This document shows, piece by piece, positions 1-9,800 of a DNA stretch of 64,000 nt (position 1 is the stretch's first letter; every line of letters starts with the position of its first letter). Source of the DNA: Bemisia tabaci (lineage: Eukaryota; Arthropoda; Insecta; Hemiptera; Aleyrodidae). A program made the position numbers and the translations under genes. A model generated the notes under the pieces. It was not told the DNA's origin. It saw only the letters and a list, made by a program, of their open reading frames with translations, and did no database searches. The stretch lies in the NCBI RefSeq assembly GCF_918797505.1, contig NC_092801.1, positions 17,793,731-17,857,730 of the forward strand, read 5' to 3'.

Positions 1-210
1 CACATTGGATCTAGAGTCCAGACTCTTAAAAACATCGATAAGAAAAAATACTCTTAATTCAATCGGATTTTTGCTCAAATCAAGAACGAAGCCTCTAAAT
101 TTGAGCCGATTTCCTTTTGATTTAAGCTTAAATCTGATTGATCCAAGAGTATTTTTTCTTGTCCATGTTTTCAAGAGTCTGGACTCTAGATCCATTTCTT
201 TTTTCCAGTG
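1..210. repeat. Family A fold-back element, copy 1 (cut by window edge)
   Basis: This is a near-complete palindrome. The left arm runs CACATTGGATCTAGAGTCC, and the right arm ends in the reverse complement followed by CCAGTG. The first dozen bases (CACTGGAAAAA) lie outside the window. Full copies elsewhere are about 225-240 bp. There is no coding capacity, and the 72-residue frame across it is an artefact of the repeat. It is a non-autonomous, MITE-like element. Confidence 0.85.
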
Positions 211-580
211 CGAGGGGAAATAAACGGGAAACAAGGCTAAAATACACAATTAAAAGAAACCGAGATGTTTCGACTCATAACTGAGTCATTTTCAGTCGGA
301 AATACAATAAAAATGTAAAAAAACGGTAAAAAACCTGAGCCCTACATGTTAGTGGCCGGGATCTGAGAATAATCTAATGATCTGGATCGGATGATCTAAA
401 AAATATTTTCGGTGCTTTTTTTGTCAAATTTCTCAGAAAATATCATTCACAATTTAATCTAAAATACCTGAAAATGTTCAGAAAATATATGCATAACTTT
501 CCTCAAAAACACTTATTTTATTCGGGAAAATTTGGCAACTCTCGAATGTTCACACTGCGTTTCTCCTTATCACGGTAAAA
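211..580. repeat. Unique lead-in and right half of a family G fold-back
   Basis: From about 400 to 580 the sequence matches the right half of family G: a run around 'attttcagaaaat', then 'tttggcaactctcgaatgtt' and a terminal 'tccttatcacgg'. The left half is degraded. No gene is seen in 211-400. Confidence 0.5.
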
Positions 581-761
581 TAGATTTGTGACCGACTACG
601 GATCAGTGAAAAACGGCGGGCGCGGAGGATACAACTATTTCAACTCTCATGTAATGTGGAGAAGTATCACTGTATTTGAAGGCGTTTCGAAATCACAAAC
701 TGTTACTAATAAGAGAGGAGATTACTGACCCCAACTTTGCGATTTTATACGATGGTCAAAT

Positions 762-886
762 GGACGTATTTCTGACGAACGAAACTACGTGCATTACGGC
801 ATGAGCCCTGTTATGCCTATATTCTTATGGGTCTCAGGGCTCACGTTTTAATGCACATAGTTTCGTTTGGCAGAAATACGTCCATT
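762..886. repeat. Family F fold-back element, copy 1
   Basis: This is an inverted repeat of about 125 bp. The arms begin TGGACGTATTTCTG and are near-perfect reverse complements, around a short centre containing 'cctgttatgcctatattc'. Similar copies lie at 5728-5855 and 39087-39213. It is non-coding. Confidence 0.8.
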
Positions 887-1410
887 TCAAAAACTTCCAA
901 GTGCTTAATTTTCATATTTATTGACTCCATTTCGACCAGTCGCTCTTAGAAGAGCATATTTTACGTTTTAATTATCTCGAAGTCGCCCCACCGCAGCATC
1001 GTCGAACATCACGCGGTACATCCGTAACAACATTGACGAAAGGAGGAAAAAGGGAGAGGAATGGTTTTTTCTCTCTTTTTTTTCAAATTTTCTCCGAAGC
1101 CCGTTGGTAACGCGAGCACGTAGGGAGAGGTTTTAATAAATGCTCTTAACGGCAGGCTAACCATTTGTTGCGAGATAAATACAGGTGACTCCCGTCTAAC
1201 TTTCGCCACGGCTCGCCTTCCTTCGTTTTAATTTAGATTTTTGCGCGATGCTCAAAGTTCAGTAGCCTCCCTTCGCCGCGCCCTCCTTTTTTCGCCCCTA
1301 TTTTTTCAGCGACGGTATTGACGTATTCTCGGATCCCCGAAAAACGCCGGCTGCGGGCATCGATGTCTCTTCAGGCGCGACTTGTTGGCACCTACATTTT
1401 ATTTTTGACC
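887..1410. other. No gene recognised
   Basis: This stretch is single-copy within the window. A 66-codon minus-strand frame (1009-1209) shows no recognisable domain. GC rises around 1250-1390, but nothing there can be assigned. Confidence 0.4.
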
Positions 1411-1525
1411 ACTGTAGACAAGGTTCGGATTTAAGCAGTCTAACACATGTTTCTTGACTAGAATTTTACGTAAAACACCATTCTTGCATCGAAAATTACT
1501 GAAATCAACTCCGGACTAAGGGCCG
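1411..1525. repeat. Family K left-half fragment
   Basis: It matches the left arm of the complete K element at 2402-2950 ('gaccactgtagacaaggt', 'attttacgtaaaacac', 'gaaatcaactccg'). The right arm is missing. Confidence 0.7.
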
Positions 1526-1536
1526 ATTGTAAGACC

Positions 1537-1819
1537 TCTGCGGACTAATTATTGAAATTGACACACAAAGCTTTATATGGACAAAGATGACAAAAGGGAT
1601 ATGAATGGAACCTAATGGTGGAACTCGGTGGTTGCAATGAACAAAGGCAGTAGGTAATAGATTAACTAACGGCAACCCACGATAAGGCCGACAGTTAGTC
1701 CATCATTTTCTCCCTTAGTCTACAAGAACCACACATTTCAGCCAACAGGATAGCTCCATACCCCCTATGTCTTCTTTGTCTATAGCTTTGTCTATCAATT
1801 TCAATAATCAGCCCGCTGG
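1537..1819. repeat. Family E fold-back element, copy 1
   Basis: This is an element of about 280 bp with inverted termini. The left end reads 'taattattgaaattgac', and the right end 'tcaatttcaataatcagc' followed by 'ccgctgg'. The interior includes 'ggtggttgcaatg' and 'ttctcccttagtct'. Related copies are at 5434-5712 and 60540-60820, with a split copy at 47320-50125. Confidence 0.8.
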
Positions 1820-2401
1820 TCAGGTGCTTGTCAAACTGGTGATTTTAGCTGACCAGAGCTTGATCTGAGGTATAATGTGTATGACTTCCGGTTTCCTTCA
1901 GTTCAAGTGCTCATGTTTCGGTCAGCCTTTGTTCTCTCTCGCAAACCAGTAGTTGGGCTGATTAGCAGATTGACTGCTAGTCTGAGTCTGACCACTGGTT
2001 TGGTGACCAGAGGTTGACAAGAGATCTTCCAAACGGCCCTAAGATATTAACATTTTTATGTTACTTTTGTTACGGGAAAATCCGGTAGTTGCGCTGGTCA
2101 CAGAATCGTGTTTTGATGTTTGATTCGTGTGGATCAGCTGAAAAAAGCGTCATTCTCCTTTGATGCATTGAATTCGCAAGTCAAAATTCGTTCATGGTCT
2201 AGTGACCCATTCTCCTTATTCCTGTCCGGAAAATGTAATCAATGTCCTTCATATATCAGTAATAAGACCACGGCCACATTTGGAGAGACGTGAAATAAGG
2301 CACAAAATAACAGACGTACATTAATGTCTCTCTGTCAACGCTTCTTGGCATTCTGCGACACCCAAACGTCACTTGTGCTTATTTTTCCAATGGTTATCAG
2401 G
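1820..2401. other. No gene recognised
   Basis: This is AT-rich spacer between the E and K elements. The bases around 1820-2040 repeat the motif 'ctggt' in both orientations, which suggests another degraded fold-back. No coding frame is present. Confidence 0.35.
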
Positions 2402-2950
2402 CAATGGACCACTAGACAAGGTACGAATTTCATTCTGATACATGTTTCCCATCCAAAATTTTACGTAAAACACGATGCGCACAACGAAAATTGCCGAAAT
2501 TAACTCCGTGCGAAGATATTTTATGATTCTTCATGCGTGAATTCAAACCATCCGCTCATGAAAACTCAATGCTCTACGTGATTCACATCGCGCGCTAAAC
2601 GTTATCATAACAGTCTCTGCGATATAAAAATCTGGCATCCTCGATCTTGACGCTTTGGCTCAGCTATAGCAAATTACTTATAGTTTGGAAAACACATGAT
2701 GGGAAATGAACATTGCTCGATTGAGAAGCTTGCTGAAACCGTTGTAGTGCGCGAATTGACTCATGTGGAGCTTTGAGTTTCTTGTGAGCGGGCTGTTCAA
2801 ATTTCTCTGAACAATGTGAATAAAATGTTAATATCTCCGTTAGGAGTTGGTTTCTGTAATTTTGTTGCGCGAATCGTGTTCTACGTGAAATCCTGGTTAA
2901 GAAATATGTATCAGAATGCTTAAATTCGTACCTTATCTAGTGGTCCATTG
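2402..2950. repeat. Family K fold-back element, complete
   Basis: This is an inverted repeat of about 550 bp. The left end is 'caatggaccactagacaagg', and the right end is its reverse complement ('ccttatctagtggtccattg'). Internal arms pair 'gtgattcacatcg'-type sequences. Partial copies are at 1411-1525, 37575-37769 and 61912-61985. It is non-coding. Confidence 0.8.
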
Positions 2951-3620
2951 AAACGCATCCCGTTTAGCATTTTCAGTGTGCGTCTCCCGTTGTAAGCGTC
3001 GTTTACTTTTGGAAGATTGTATCCGCAAGTCAAAAGTTTTTCATGGTTTCGTGACCCATGACCCATCCATACCTTGTCTGTGGCCCATCGATCTATCGCT
3101 TTATCGAATATTCTCGAAACGGCTGTAGAGCCACTCCAGCCATCTCAGCATTCACCACCAGCCTCGAGAGTAATTTTTCAGGAGGAGAAGTGGAACTTGA
3201 ATTTCTCGTGGGGAACCGCCGTCGATCTGAATCGGCGTGGGCGGCGGCGCGGCGCACAGTGGATCGAGTCAATCAGAGAGGTCGAACAATGCAATTTTAA
3301 CTGAAATTGGGGATGTTGACGTTCAATTCGTCAAATTTCAAATTATATGGAGTGTCTCTGGAAGAAAACTTCACGAGAAAACCAATGAAACCAGTTTTAG
3401 AACCTCAAAGTTTTGTATGAATCAGGGAGTCTACTAAAACAGGTTGGCCAAAAATCAATACGTTTTCAGTACATTCCCAAGAGATTTAGTACCTCCTCAA
3501 CAGAAACTTTTTCAGCACATCCATTGGACGAAATTAGACAAATTTCAAAAATCTGAATTTCTCGCTTAAATTGAGACAAAAATGACACACAACTGAAGAA
3601 AATTCCGGAACCCTGGCGGA
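2951..3620. repeat. Spacer with an inverted family J fragment
   Basis: Around 3238-3440 there are family J motifs ('gcgcacagtggatcgagtca', 'gagaggtcg', 'gaaaaccaatgaaacc') arranged as in 24290-24440 and 32780-33220. The overlapping 76-80-codon frames here are not recognisable proteins. Confidence 0.5.
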
Positions 3621-4135
3621 AATGGAGTTGTTGCATGTGTGAGGAATTTGCGATTTGACTACTGATTCTCACGTAAAAGTTCGCGAGAAACACGATGATG
3701 TCACTGGTTTTCTCTGAAATCAACTCCCAAGCTCAAAAAATGCTCTCAAGTTGAGGCCAAAATGGAGGGGATATCCCACGCTATCCTGAGAGTCCACGTC
3801 TACATCAAGACAAACTCTCCATGCAAAGATAGGGAGCAAATACATTAGCAAGGTTGCCGTGTTTTTAGTTTTAGAGTCCCCAAATGAGGTGGCAGCCCTG
3901 TCAATGTATTTGCTCCCTGTCTTTGCATGGAGAGTTTTGCTTTGTCTTGATGTAGAGGTGGACTCACAGGATAGGGTGGGATATCCCTCCATTTTCGCTT
4001 CAACTTGAGAGTTTTTTTTTTGAGCTTGGGAGTTAATTTCAGAGAAAACCAGTTTCATCATCGTGTTTCTCGTGAACTTTTACGTAAGAATCAATGGTCA
4101 AATTGCAAATTCCTCACACATGCAACATCTCCATT
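3621..4135. repeat. Family C fold-back element, copy 1
   Basis: This is a palindrome of about 515 bp. The ends are 'aatggagttgttgcatgtgt' and the near reverse complement 'acatgcaacatctccatt'. The arms share 'ttttctctgaaatcaactcc' and 'ggggatatcccacgctatcc', and a central inverted 'gggagcaaatacatt' forms the apex. The 113-residue frame inside it reads across the palindrome and is spurious. Confidence 0.88.
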
Positions 4136-4284
4136 GTGGGCAAGGTTATAGCACGGCGCGGTGTGCTGCCAGCTCGAAACGCGCACTGACGCCTACAAAC
4201 CTAAGGGGATACTTCAAGCATTGCGCAATGCGTGAAGTAGCCCCTTAGGTTTGTAGGCGCCAGTGCGCGTTTTGCGCCGAATTT
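4136..4284. repeat. Family D hairpin inserted in family C (C-D-C composite)
   Basis: The core is 'aaacctaaggggatacttca', 'gcattgcgcaatgc' and the inverted arm ending 'ggtttgtaggcgcc', with GC-rich flanks ('cacggcgcggtgtgctgcc'). It is bounded by family C on both sides. The same C-D junction occurs in the opposite orientation at 15280-15425. Confidence 0.75.
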
Positions 4285-4475
4285 GTTTTGATGTAGAGGT
4301 GGACTCTCAGGATAGCGTGGGATATCCCCTCCATTTTGGCGTCAACTTGGGAGCTTTTTTTGAGCTTGGGAGTTGATTTCAGAGAAAACCAGTGGCCACA
4401 TCGTGTTTCTTGCGAACTTTCACGTAAGAATCAGCAGTCAAATCGCAAATTCCTCACGCATGCAACATCTTCATT
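4285..4475. repeat. Family C right-half fragment
   Basis: It begins inside a right arm ('gatgtagaggtggactctca') and runs to 'catgcaacatcttcatt'. It is the distal part of the C-D-C composite. Confidence 0.8.
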
Positions 4476-4935
4476 CCGCACTTTTTTAGTATTTCCGGAA
4501 CCTCCTTTAAAAAGCAGTGCTATTTCCGGATTTTCCGGATATTCCGGACTTATAGACACCCTGAGAACGGAGTTATAAGCGTTTAAAGTTCCGGAATTTC
4601 GTGCGACCTCTCCTATGGACTCGATCCACCGTGCGGCGGGCGGTTGGCGGAGGGCGGGGAACTAATATCATGCCGTAAAACAATCGGCGAGCAGCGAGCA
4701 CTCACTCGGGACAAAGGGCGCTTTGGACGGCCGTTCACGAGGGAACAAAACAATAAACGTCCAGCCAAAACTAACTCGACTCCGACTCGACGGGAGCAGA
4801 TCGGCCGGAAAGCGATCGAGCAAGCCTCGAGTTCGAGCATCATCGGGACATCGCGCTCTCCGGCGCCGGAATTGAGCTCAGAGATGGATGCTCCAGCTGA
4901 AACCGCCGGATTTTTTGGCCCACTGCGTTGCCCAA
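4476..4935. other. Spacer with TTCCGG-rich and family J remnants
   Basis: Bases 4485-4560 resemble the 'aagtccggaatttcc' repeat seen at 25845 and 37430. Bases 4570-4640 carry family J motifs ('tcgatccaccgtgcggcg'). Bases 4640-4935 are GC-rich, with overlapping open frames on both strands (98 and 76 residues) that I do not recognise. Confidence 0.4.
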
Positions 4936-5384
4936 CTTAGAGTACCAGTACCTTTGCAGACAGAGTATGACCATTTCTGTGCCGGTTTCTCATTGGTCGC
5001 GTCAAAATAGGCTGACACGATGTTATACGGCCATAAATAAACAAACAAGATGGCTGCTATAAGCAAGCAAGTTTGAGGTTATGCACATTTCACATCCTCC
5101 TGTGATAAGGGCGAAAGGCAATTTTACCGTGTTTTCGTGTGTTTTTCATGTGTTATTCGTAGATATGCTAGTTTAAATGGTTACTGCCGTATAATTGAAA
5201 TTCTTGTCAAATAGCTTCTTAGCAACGTTACGGTGAGCCGCCATCTTGTTTGTTTATCCACGGCCGTAAGAGCATCATGAAGCCTAAAATCTCGTTGACC
5301 AATCAAAAAGCGGCACTGTATTCCTGTAGTAAAAAGATACGAATGGCCATACTCTGTGCATAAAGGTACTCTATCACAACCCAT
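4936..5384. repeat. Family O fold-back element
   Basis: This is a 450-bp element. The left end is 'tagagtaccagtacctttgc' and the right end is 'aaaggtactcta'. The arms also share 'acagagtatg', an ATTGGT motif about 60 bp from each end, and 'aacaagatggc' followed by 'taaacaaacaag' in inverse orientation. The terminal AGAGTACC is shared with families H, I and P. Confidence 0.75.
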
Positions 5385-5433
5385 CTCGTCCCTCCTCTGA
5401 CGTGAGGACGTATCTTGATATCGGTATGAGCCC

Positions 5434-5712
5434 TGCGAGCCAATTATTGAAATTTATAGACAAAGCTACAGACAAAGAAGATAAAAGGGATTCGGAGGGA
5501 CTCTATTGGTAGAAGCGGGTGGTTGCAATGGACAAAGGAGGTAGGTAGTGGACTAACTATAACGGCAACCTACGAAGGACCCATAATTCAGTCCATAATT
5601 TTCTCCCTTAGTCTATGAGAACCACCCATTTCAACCAATAGGATAGCTCAATACTCCCCATGTCTTCTTTGTCTATTGCTTTGTCTATTAGGTTCAATAA
5701 TCAGCCCGCTGG
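5434..5712. repeat. Family E fold-back element, copy 2
   Basis: The termini are 'caattattgaaatttatag' and 'ggttcaataatcagcccgct'. The interior follows copy 1 ('gtggttgcaatggacaaagg', 'aattttctcccttagtctat'). It is non-coding. Confidence 0.82.
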
Positions 5713-5727
5713 AAAGAATGGGTTTAT

Positions 5728-5855
5728 ATGGACGTATTTATGTCAAACGGAACTATGTGCATTAAGACATGAGCCATGAGAACCCATAAGAATATATGCA
5801 TAACAGGGCTTACGTCACAATGCACTTAGTTCCGTTTGACAGAAATACGTCAATT
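5728..5855. repeat. Family F fold-back element, copy 2
   Basis: The arms are 'tggacgtatttatgtcaaac' and 'gtttgacagaaatacgtcaa'. The apex lies near 'gagaacccataagaatat'. Confidence 0.8.
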
Positions 5856-5889
5856 TTCAGGAACTTTTGGTGAAATTGCAAAAAAAAAA

Positions 5890-6001
5890 TTATCATAAAA
5901 ATCGTGAGGATAAGTTTACCAGGAAATTCGTGTTTCATGAGAGGAAATTTGGCAACGTGTGAATAAGGCTCATACGGCGTTTTTCCTTAGCACGGCAGTG
6001 C
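5890..6001. repeat. Family G right-end fragment
   Basis: It runs 'aaatttggcaacgtgtgaat' to 'tttccttagcacggcag', the conserved right terminus of family G. Confidence 0.6.
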
Positions 6002-6455
6002 TTTACGGGTGCATTACAAGGGAAGAGGGGGGAGGGTAAAAATCGGAAAAGCGCGTTACATAATTCTTGAACGTCCCCTTACGGCGGTTTAAAAAAGAAT
6101 AAATCAATTGACACAAACAAGGAGTCCCCGGGTCGATTTTTAGCGGGAGCAGGACACCGCCTCGTTTGCGACATGAAAATTTATGAGGAGCTAAGCCGGC
6201 GTGAAATTCCCGGGAAATGTTCCGTGTCGATAATTTCGCCGGACCGCTCTGGTTTCGTGCGGTGTCAAGCGTGAAATTAAACGGGCGCTAGGTGAGACGT
6301 GGCGGGCTGTCTGCGCCGCGGAGATATGCAACCCCGACTGCTCTATTGATTTATCTCCACGGTCCGACGTCGTTTCGAACTTTCGGCGTGGAGTTGGTTA
6401 TAAAAATGCGAGCAGCCGTGGAACGGATCATCTTGGCATCAACAAGTTCACCGAA
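6002..6455. other. Non-repetitive GC-rich stretch, possible host sequence
   Basis: This stretch has no match elsewhere in the window, and its GC content is well above that of its neighbours. No open frame of convincing length is present. It ends at a TATA-like box (see 6398-6432) and then at the start of an L element. Confidence 0.35.
6398..6432 (+). promoter_or_regulatory. Possible core promoter (TATA box)
   Basis: TTATAAAAA is followed about 25-30 bp downstream by 'gatcatcttggcatcaac', a spacing that would suit a TATA/initiator promoter. No transcript or coding sequence can be tied to it, because an inserted repeat begins at about 6456. It is a weak call from motif and spacing only. Confidence 0.2.
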
Positions 6456-6994
6456 AAAAAATGGACCTTGATCCTTAGCCCCCCCTTCCAAATTTCAGCG
6501 TACCCCAAAATCGTTTGACGTGCATAAGGAGATCATACATATGGTGTTCTGTGCAAATTTGGAATGAAATCGAACAGATAGATTCTGACATATTGCTGTA
6601 CATAGATTTGGGGGACGCCTGACGGACGGACACACTTTTTTTCAAGTATGGTCATTTTGCCTCCTGGGACCTCAAAACGTCCAGAAATGGTGAAATTTTA
6701 ACCCCCCCCCCCCCCCCCCTTGCAGGATGACAATACTTCCTCTACCCTAGGTTAGCAAGAAAGTAAAAAGATGCTGCAGTAACATCCCAGATGTCACGGT
6801 TCTTAAAAAAATGTGCGACAGCTCTTGGATGTTGCTATTAACACTCTGGCAGTTAATGTAGCATGATAGGATGTAAAAGTAACATTCTAGGATGTTACTT
6901 TAACGGCCAGAGTGGCAATGACAACATGGAAGAGTTGTCGCACATTTTTTTAACATCCAGGATGTTGACCTCTTGAGACCTCTCTTTTTTCGGT
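6456..6994. repeat. Family L element (termini CACCGAAAAA) with internal fold-back
   Basis: The left end is 'caccgaaaaaaaatgg' and the right end is 'ctcttttttcggtg'. Its interior holds an 18-base C run (6703-6720) and a fold-back at about 6779-6972. The fold-back pairs 'aaaaaaatgtgcgacagctc' with 'gttgtcgcacatttttttaa' and 'cactctggcagtta' with 'taacggccagagtg'. The termini match the larger element at 62004-63043. Confidence 0.55.
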
Positions 6995-7259
6995 GTTGAG
7001 GGTCTAGGGTAGCGAAATTTCGTGAATAATAAAATCTTCAAATTTCACGTGAAATGTTTCATGAAATTTCAGAAATTGATGAAAGATGTGGAAAAGTACC
7101 GGTTCCTTTTCATGTTTCGCAAAATGTAAAAATTTTGACTTTCATCTATTTTTGTGCGTTTGAGTGCGGGTTGCTTACTCTAGCCCCCAAAAAATATGAA
7201 ATATTCCACAGCCTCGTGAAATTTCATGAAATATTTCACTGTTTCCAATCTTTCTTCTT
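6995..7259. other. AT-rich spacer rich in 'gaaatttca'
   Basis: Repeated short 'catgaaatttca' and 'gaaatatttca' motifs occur. The 90-codon plus-strand frame (7054-7326) is low-complexity and not a recognisable protein. Confidence 0.35.
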
Positions 7260-7398
7260 ACGTTTCATGTCATCTTGGGTAAGGCAAATTTCAAGGAAAC
7301 ATATTCATAAATTTTTTCAAAAATAAATAAAAACATTTTATACGAGCAAATTTGGCAACTCTCAAATGTTCATACGACGTTCTTCCTTCGCACGGCAG
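7260..7398. repeat. Family G right-half fragment
   Basis: It contains 'caaatttggcaactctcaaa', 'tcatacgacgttcttccttc' and a terminal 'gcacggcag'. Confidence 0.6.
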
Positions 7399-8120
7399 CA
7401 TTATGCGTGGGTTCACCGCGAGGGATCGTAATTCGCAAAAACTGCGCGGAACTTAAGCGCAGCCAAGTCATGGTGGTCTGTCACCCGATTCGCGCGGCGA
7501 AACCCTAAATCAGAGTATAATCAAATCAGGCAAATTGGAGTTTAATTGAATCTGCGTACGCCGCGTTCAAGTGAACTTCGCGGCTCGGCTCCGAAAGTGG
7601 ATCGGGCAGAATTCGGCTCATGCGAACTCTCGCCGAGGTTGAAAGGAGGAATGCTCTTGATTAGCAAGACCAGAGCACCTATACACGGAGAGCACTGCCA
7701 TATCCGTTTCGCTCTCTGATTGGTTCAGCAGTTTTAGGTTCGTGAGGGGGCTCTAAGGGCCAATGTAAACAATCCCAATTTCGAGGAATCCGTATTATCG
7801 AGGGAGAAATGAATGGTCTACAGAGTGATCCAAAAGTCCCACATCACGCGTATAACCGACAGGATCCTTACCTATTTTCTCCCTTAAATTGGGAAGTCGT
7901 TGTATTTTAATTAGACCCTGTCACGAAATGTAGAGTCTATCTTAAGTCGTGCAACCGTTACAAGGGTGATGCCTTGTGCTGGCAATGTGAGACTTTCAGA
8001 TCATCCTGTATGGGCGAAAGAATAATTTTCGGCAAAAAGTCTGTCTAGGCTTTAGGGATTCATTCCAAAAATTTGAAAGTATTAATTTTTGTTTCGTGCG
8101 TAGAACTCTAGCTCCATCTC
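7399..8120. other. Spacer with a degraded AGAGYACC-terminal repeat (P)
   Basis: At about 7673 there is 'agagcacctatacacggaga', followed by 'tctgattggttcagcagttt'. This echoes the termini and ATTGGT motif of families H, I and O. The right end is not identifiable. No gene is seen. Confidence 0.35.
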
Positions 8121-8345
8121 ATGCGGTTGTTCACGTCAGACAAATTTGGAAACTTTAAACGCTTATAACTCCGTTTACACGAAACTTTGAGGTTCTTAAA
8201 GTGGTTCTATTGGTTTTCCGGTGAAATTTTCTTCTGGAAGCACTCGTTAAAGTTTAAAAAGTGACGAACAAAACATCAACATTTGCAATTTTCGTCAACA
8301 ATTTCATGTCGGACCTCTCTAATTGACTGGATCCACTGTGTGTCG
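8121..8345. repeat. Family J copy 1
   Basis: It contains 'cgcttataactccgtttaca', 'gaggttcttaaagtggttc', 'aaaaagtgacgaacaaaaca', 'ttcatgtcggacctctctaa' and 'tgactggatccactgtg'. The same order occurs at 12455-12650 and 32780-33220. Confidence 0.65.
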
Positions 8346-8570
8346 TAAATGCTGGTCGCAGTGGCCGTAGCCAGCGATGGAGGAGTGGAATCAAGGCGGC
8401 ATATTCAAAATCTGACGGAATTAAAATCCGTTTAACTCTAACCGGGTGGGCGGGGCGGGGCGGTGCGGGGTGCGAGGAAAACTGGAGCAGGCTCCTAATC
8501 GCATTACAACCCTGTTCGTTTGTTCACCCGCCCCGCTGCTGCCGGATGTCACCTCGAGAGTCCGCGTTTG
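8346..8570. other. GC-rich non-repetitive spacer
   Basis: It includes a G/C-rich block ('ggtgggcggggcggggcgg'). The 69-codon minus-strand frame here has no recognisable domain. Confidence 0.35.
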
Positions 8571-9487
8571 AAAAAAAGGGAATCGATAGAGAACCTTCCC
8601 GACTGGGCATTCGGGTTTACCATGTAGCAAATCTTCTCTGCGGTGATAGCGAATAGAGTCCCTTCATACTGAGAGTTAAGACAATGTGAATCCATTTCTG
8701 ATTGGTTGCCGTATTTTAGGCTTTCGCAGTGTCACGAAAGGAAATAAAGATTACATTTTCACCGATTGCACCGATTGCAAAAAAAGGGAATCGATAGAGA
8801 ACCTACCCGACTGGGCATTTGGGTTTACCATGTTGCAAATCTTCTCTGCAGTGGTAGCGAATAGAGTCCCTTCATACTGAGAGTTAAGACAATGTGAATC
8901 CATTTCTGATTGGTTGCCGTATTTAAGGCTTTCACAGTGTCACAAACGGGAATGAAGATTACATTTTCACCGATTGCACCGATTGCAAAAAAAGGGAATC
9001 GATAGAGAACCTACCCGACTGGGCATTCGGGTTTACCATGTTGCAAAATCTTCTCTGCAGTGATAGCGAATAGAGGCCCTTCATACTGAGAGTTAAGACA
9101 ATGTGAATCCATTTCTGATTGGTTCCCGTATTTAAGGCTTTCACAGTGTCACAAACGGGAATGAAGATTACATTTTCACCGATTGCACCGATTGCAAAAA
9201 AAGGGAATCGATAGAGAACCTACCCGACTGGGCATTTGGGTTTACCATGTTGCAAATCTTCTCTGCAGTGGTAGCGAATAGAGTCCCTTCATACTGAGAG
9301 TTAAGACAATGTGAATCCATTTCTGATTGGTTCCCGTATTTAAGGCTTTCATAGTGTCACAAACGGGAATGAAGATTACATTTTCACCGATTGCACCGAT
9401 TGCAAAAAAAGGGAATCGATAGAGAACCTACCCGACTGGGCATTCGGGTTTACCATGTTGCAAAATCTTCTCTGCAGTGATAGCGAA
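8571..9487. repeat. Tandem array, 208-bp unit (flank plus half of family H)
   Basis: Five copies of the marker 'gggaatcgatagagaacc' start at 8578, 8786, 8994, 9203 and 9411, a period of 208-209 bp. Each unit joins about 76 bp of non-H sequence to the first 127 bp or so of an H element (from 'tagagtccc'). Copies 2 and 4 share 'gcatttgggt' and 'gtggtagcg'. Copies 3 and 5 share 'gcattcgggt', 'gcaaaatc' and 'agaggccc'. This is a two-monomer higher-order pattern. Confidence 0.9.
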
Positions 9488-9800
9488 TAGAGGCCCTTCA
9501 TACTGAGAGTTAAGACAATGTGAAATGTGAATCCATTTCTGACTGGCTACCGTATTTTAGGCTTTCACAGTGTTACAAAAGGAAATACGATTACATTTTC
9601 ACCGATTGCAAAGATTATAACTTGGAATGGACCAGGGAATTACGGGTTCGGCAAGGAACAAACGGAATGAGAAAAGGAACGGAGAAAGGAATTTGAGAAT
9701 GGGCCGATCAAAGATTACGAAAACCGTTCCATTTCCGTAATCTTTAATCCCGTTTGTGACTCCATGAGGGGGTGTTGTCTGGACTCTCAGTGTAAAGGGC
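9488..9800. repeat. Family H fold-back element closing the tandem array
   Basis: This is the only full-length H element of the array. The left end is 'tagaggcccttcatactgag'. The right arm ('cccgtttgtgactccatgag', 'tctggactctcagtgtaaag') inversely repeats it. It carries a 6-bp direct duplication ('gtgaaatgtgaa') absent from the other copies. Confidence 0.75.

Noticed and set aside
3720..4061. 113-residue minus-strand frame
   Set aside because: It reads across the family C palindrome. Its two halves are near mirror products of the same arms.
8571..9800. CRISPR-like array
   Set aside because: The units are 208 bp, tandem and without spacers, and the context is eukaryotic.
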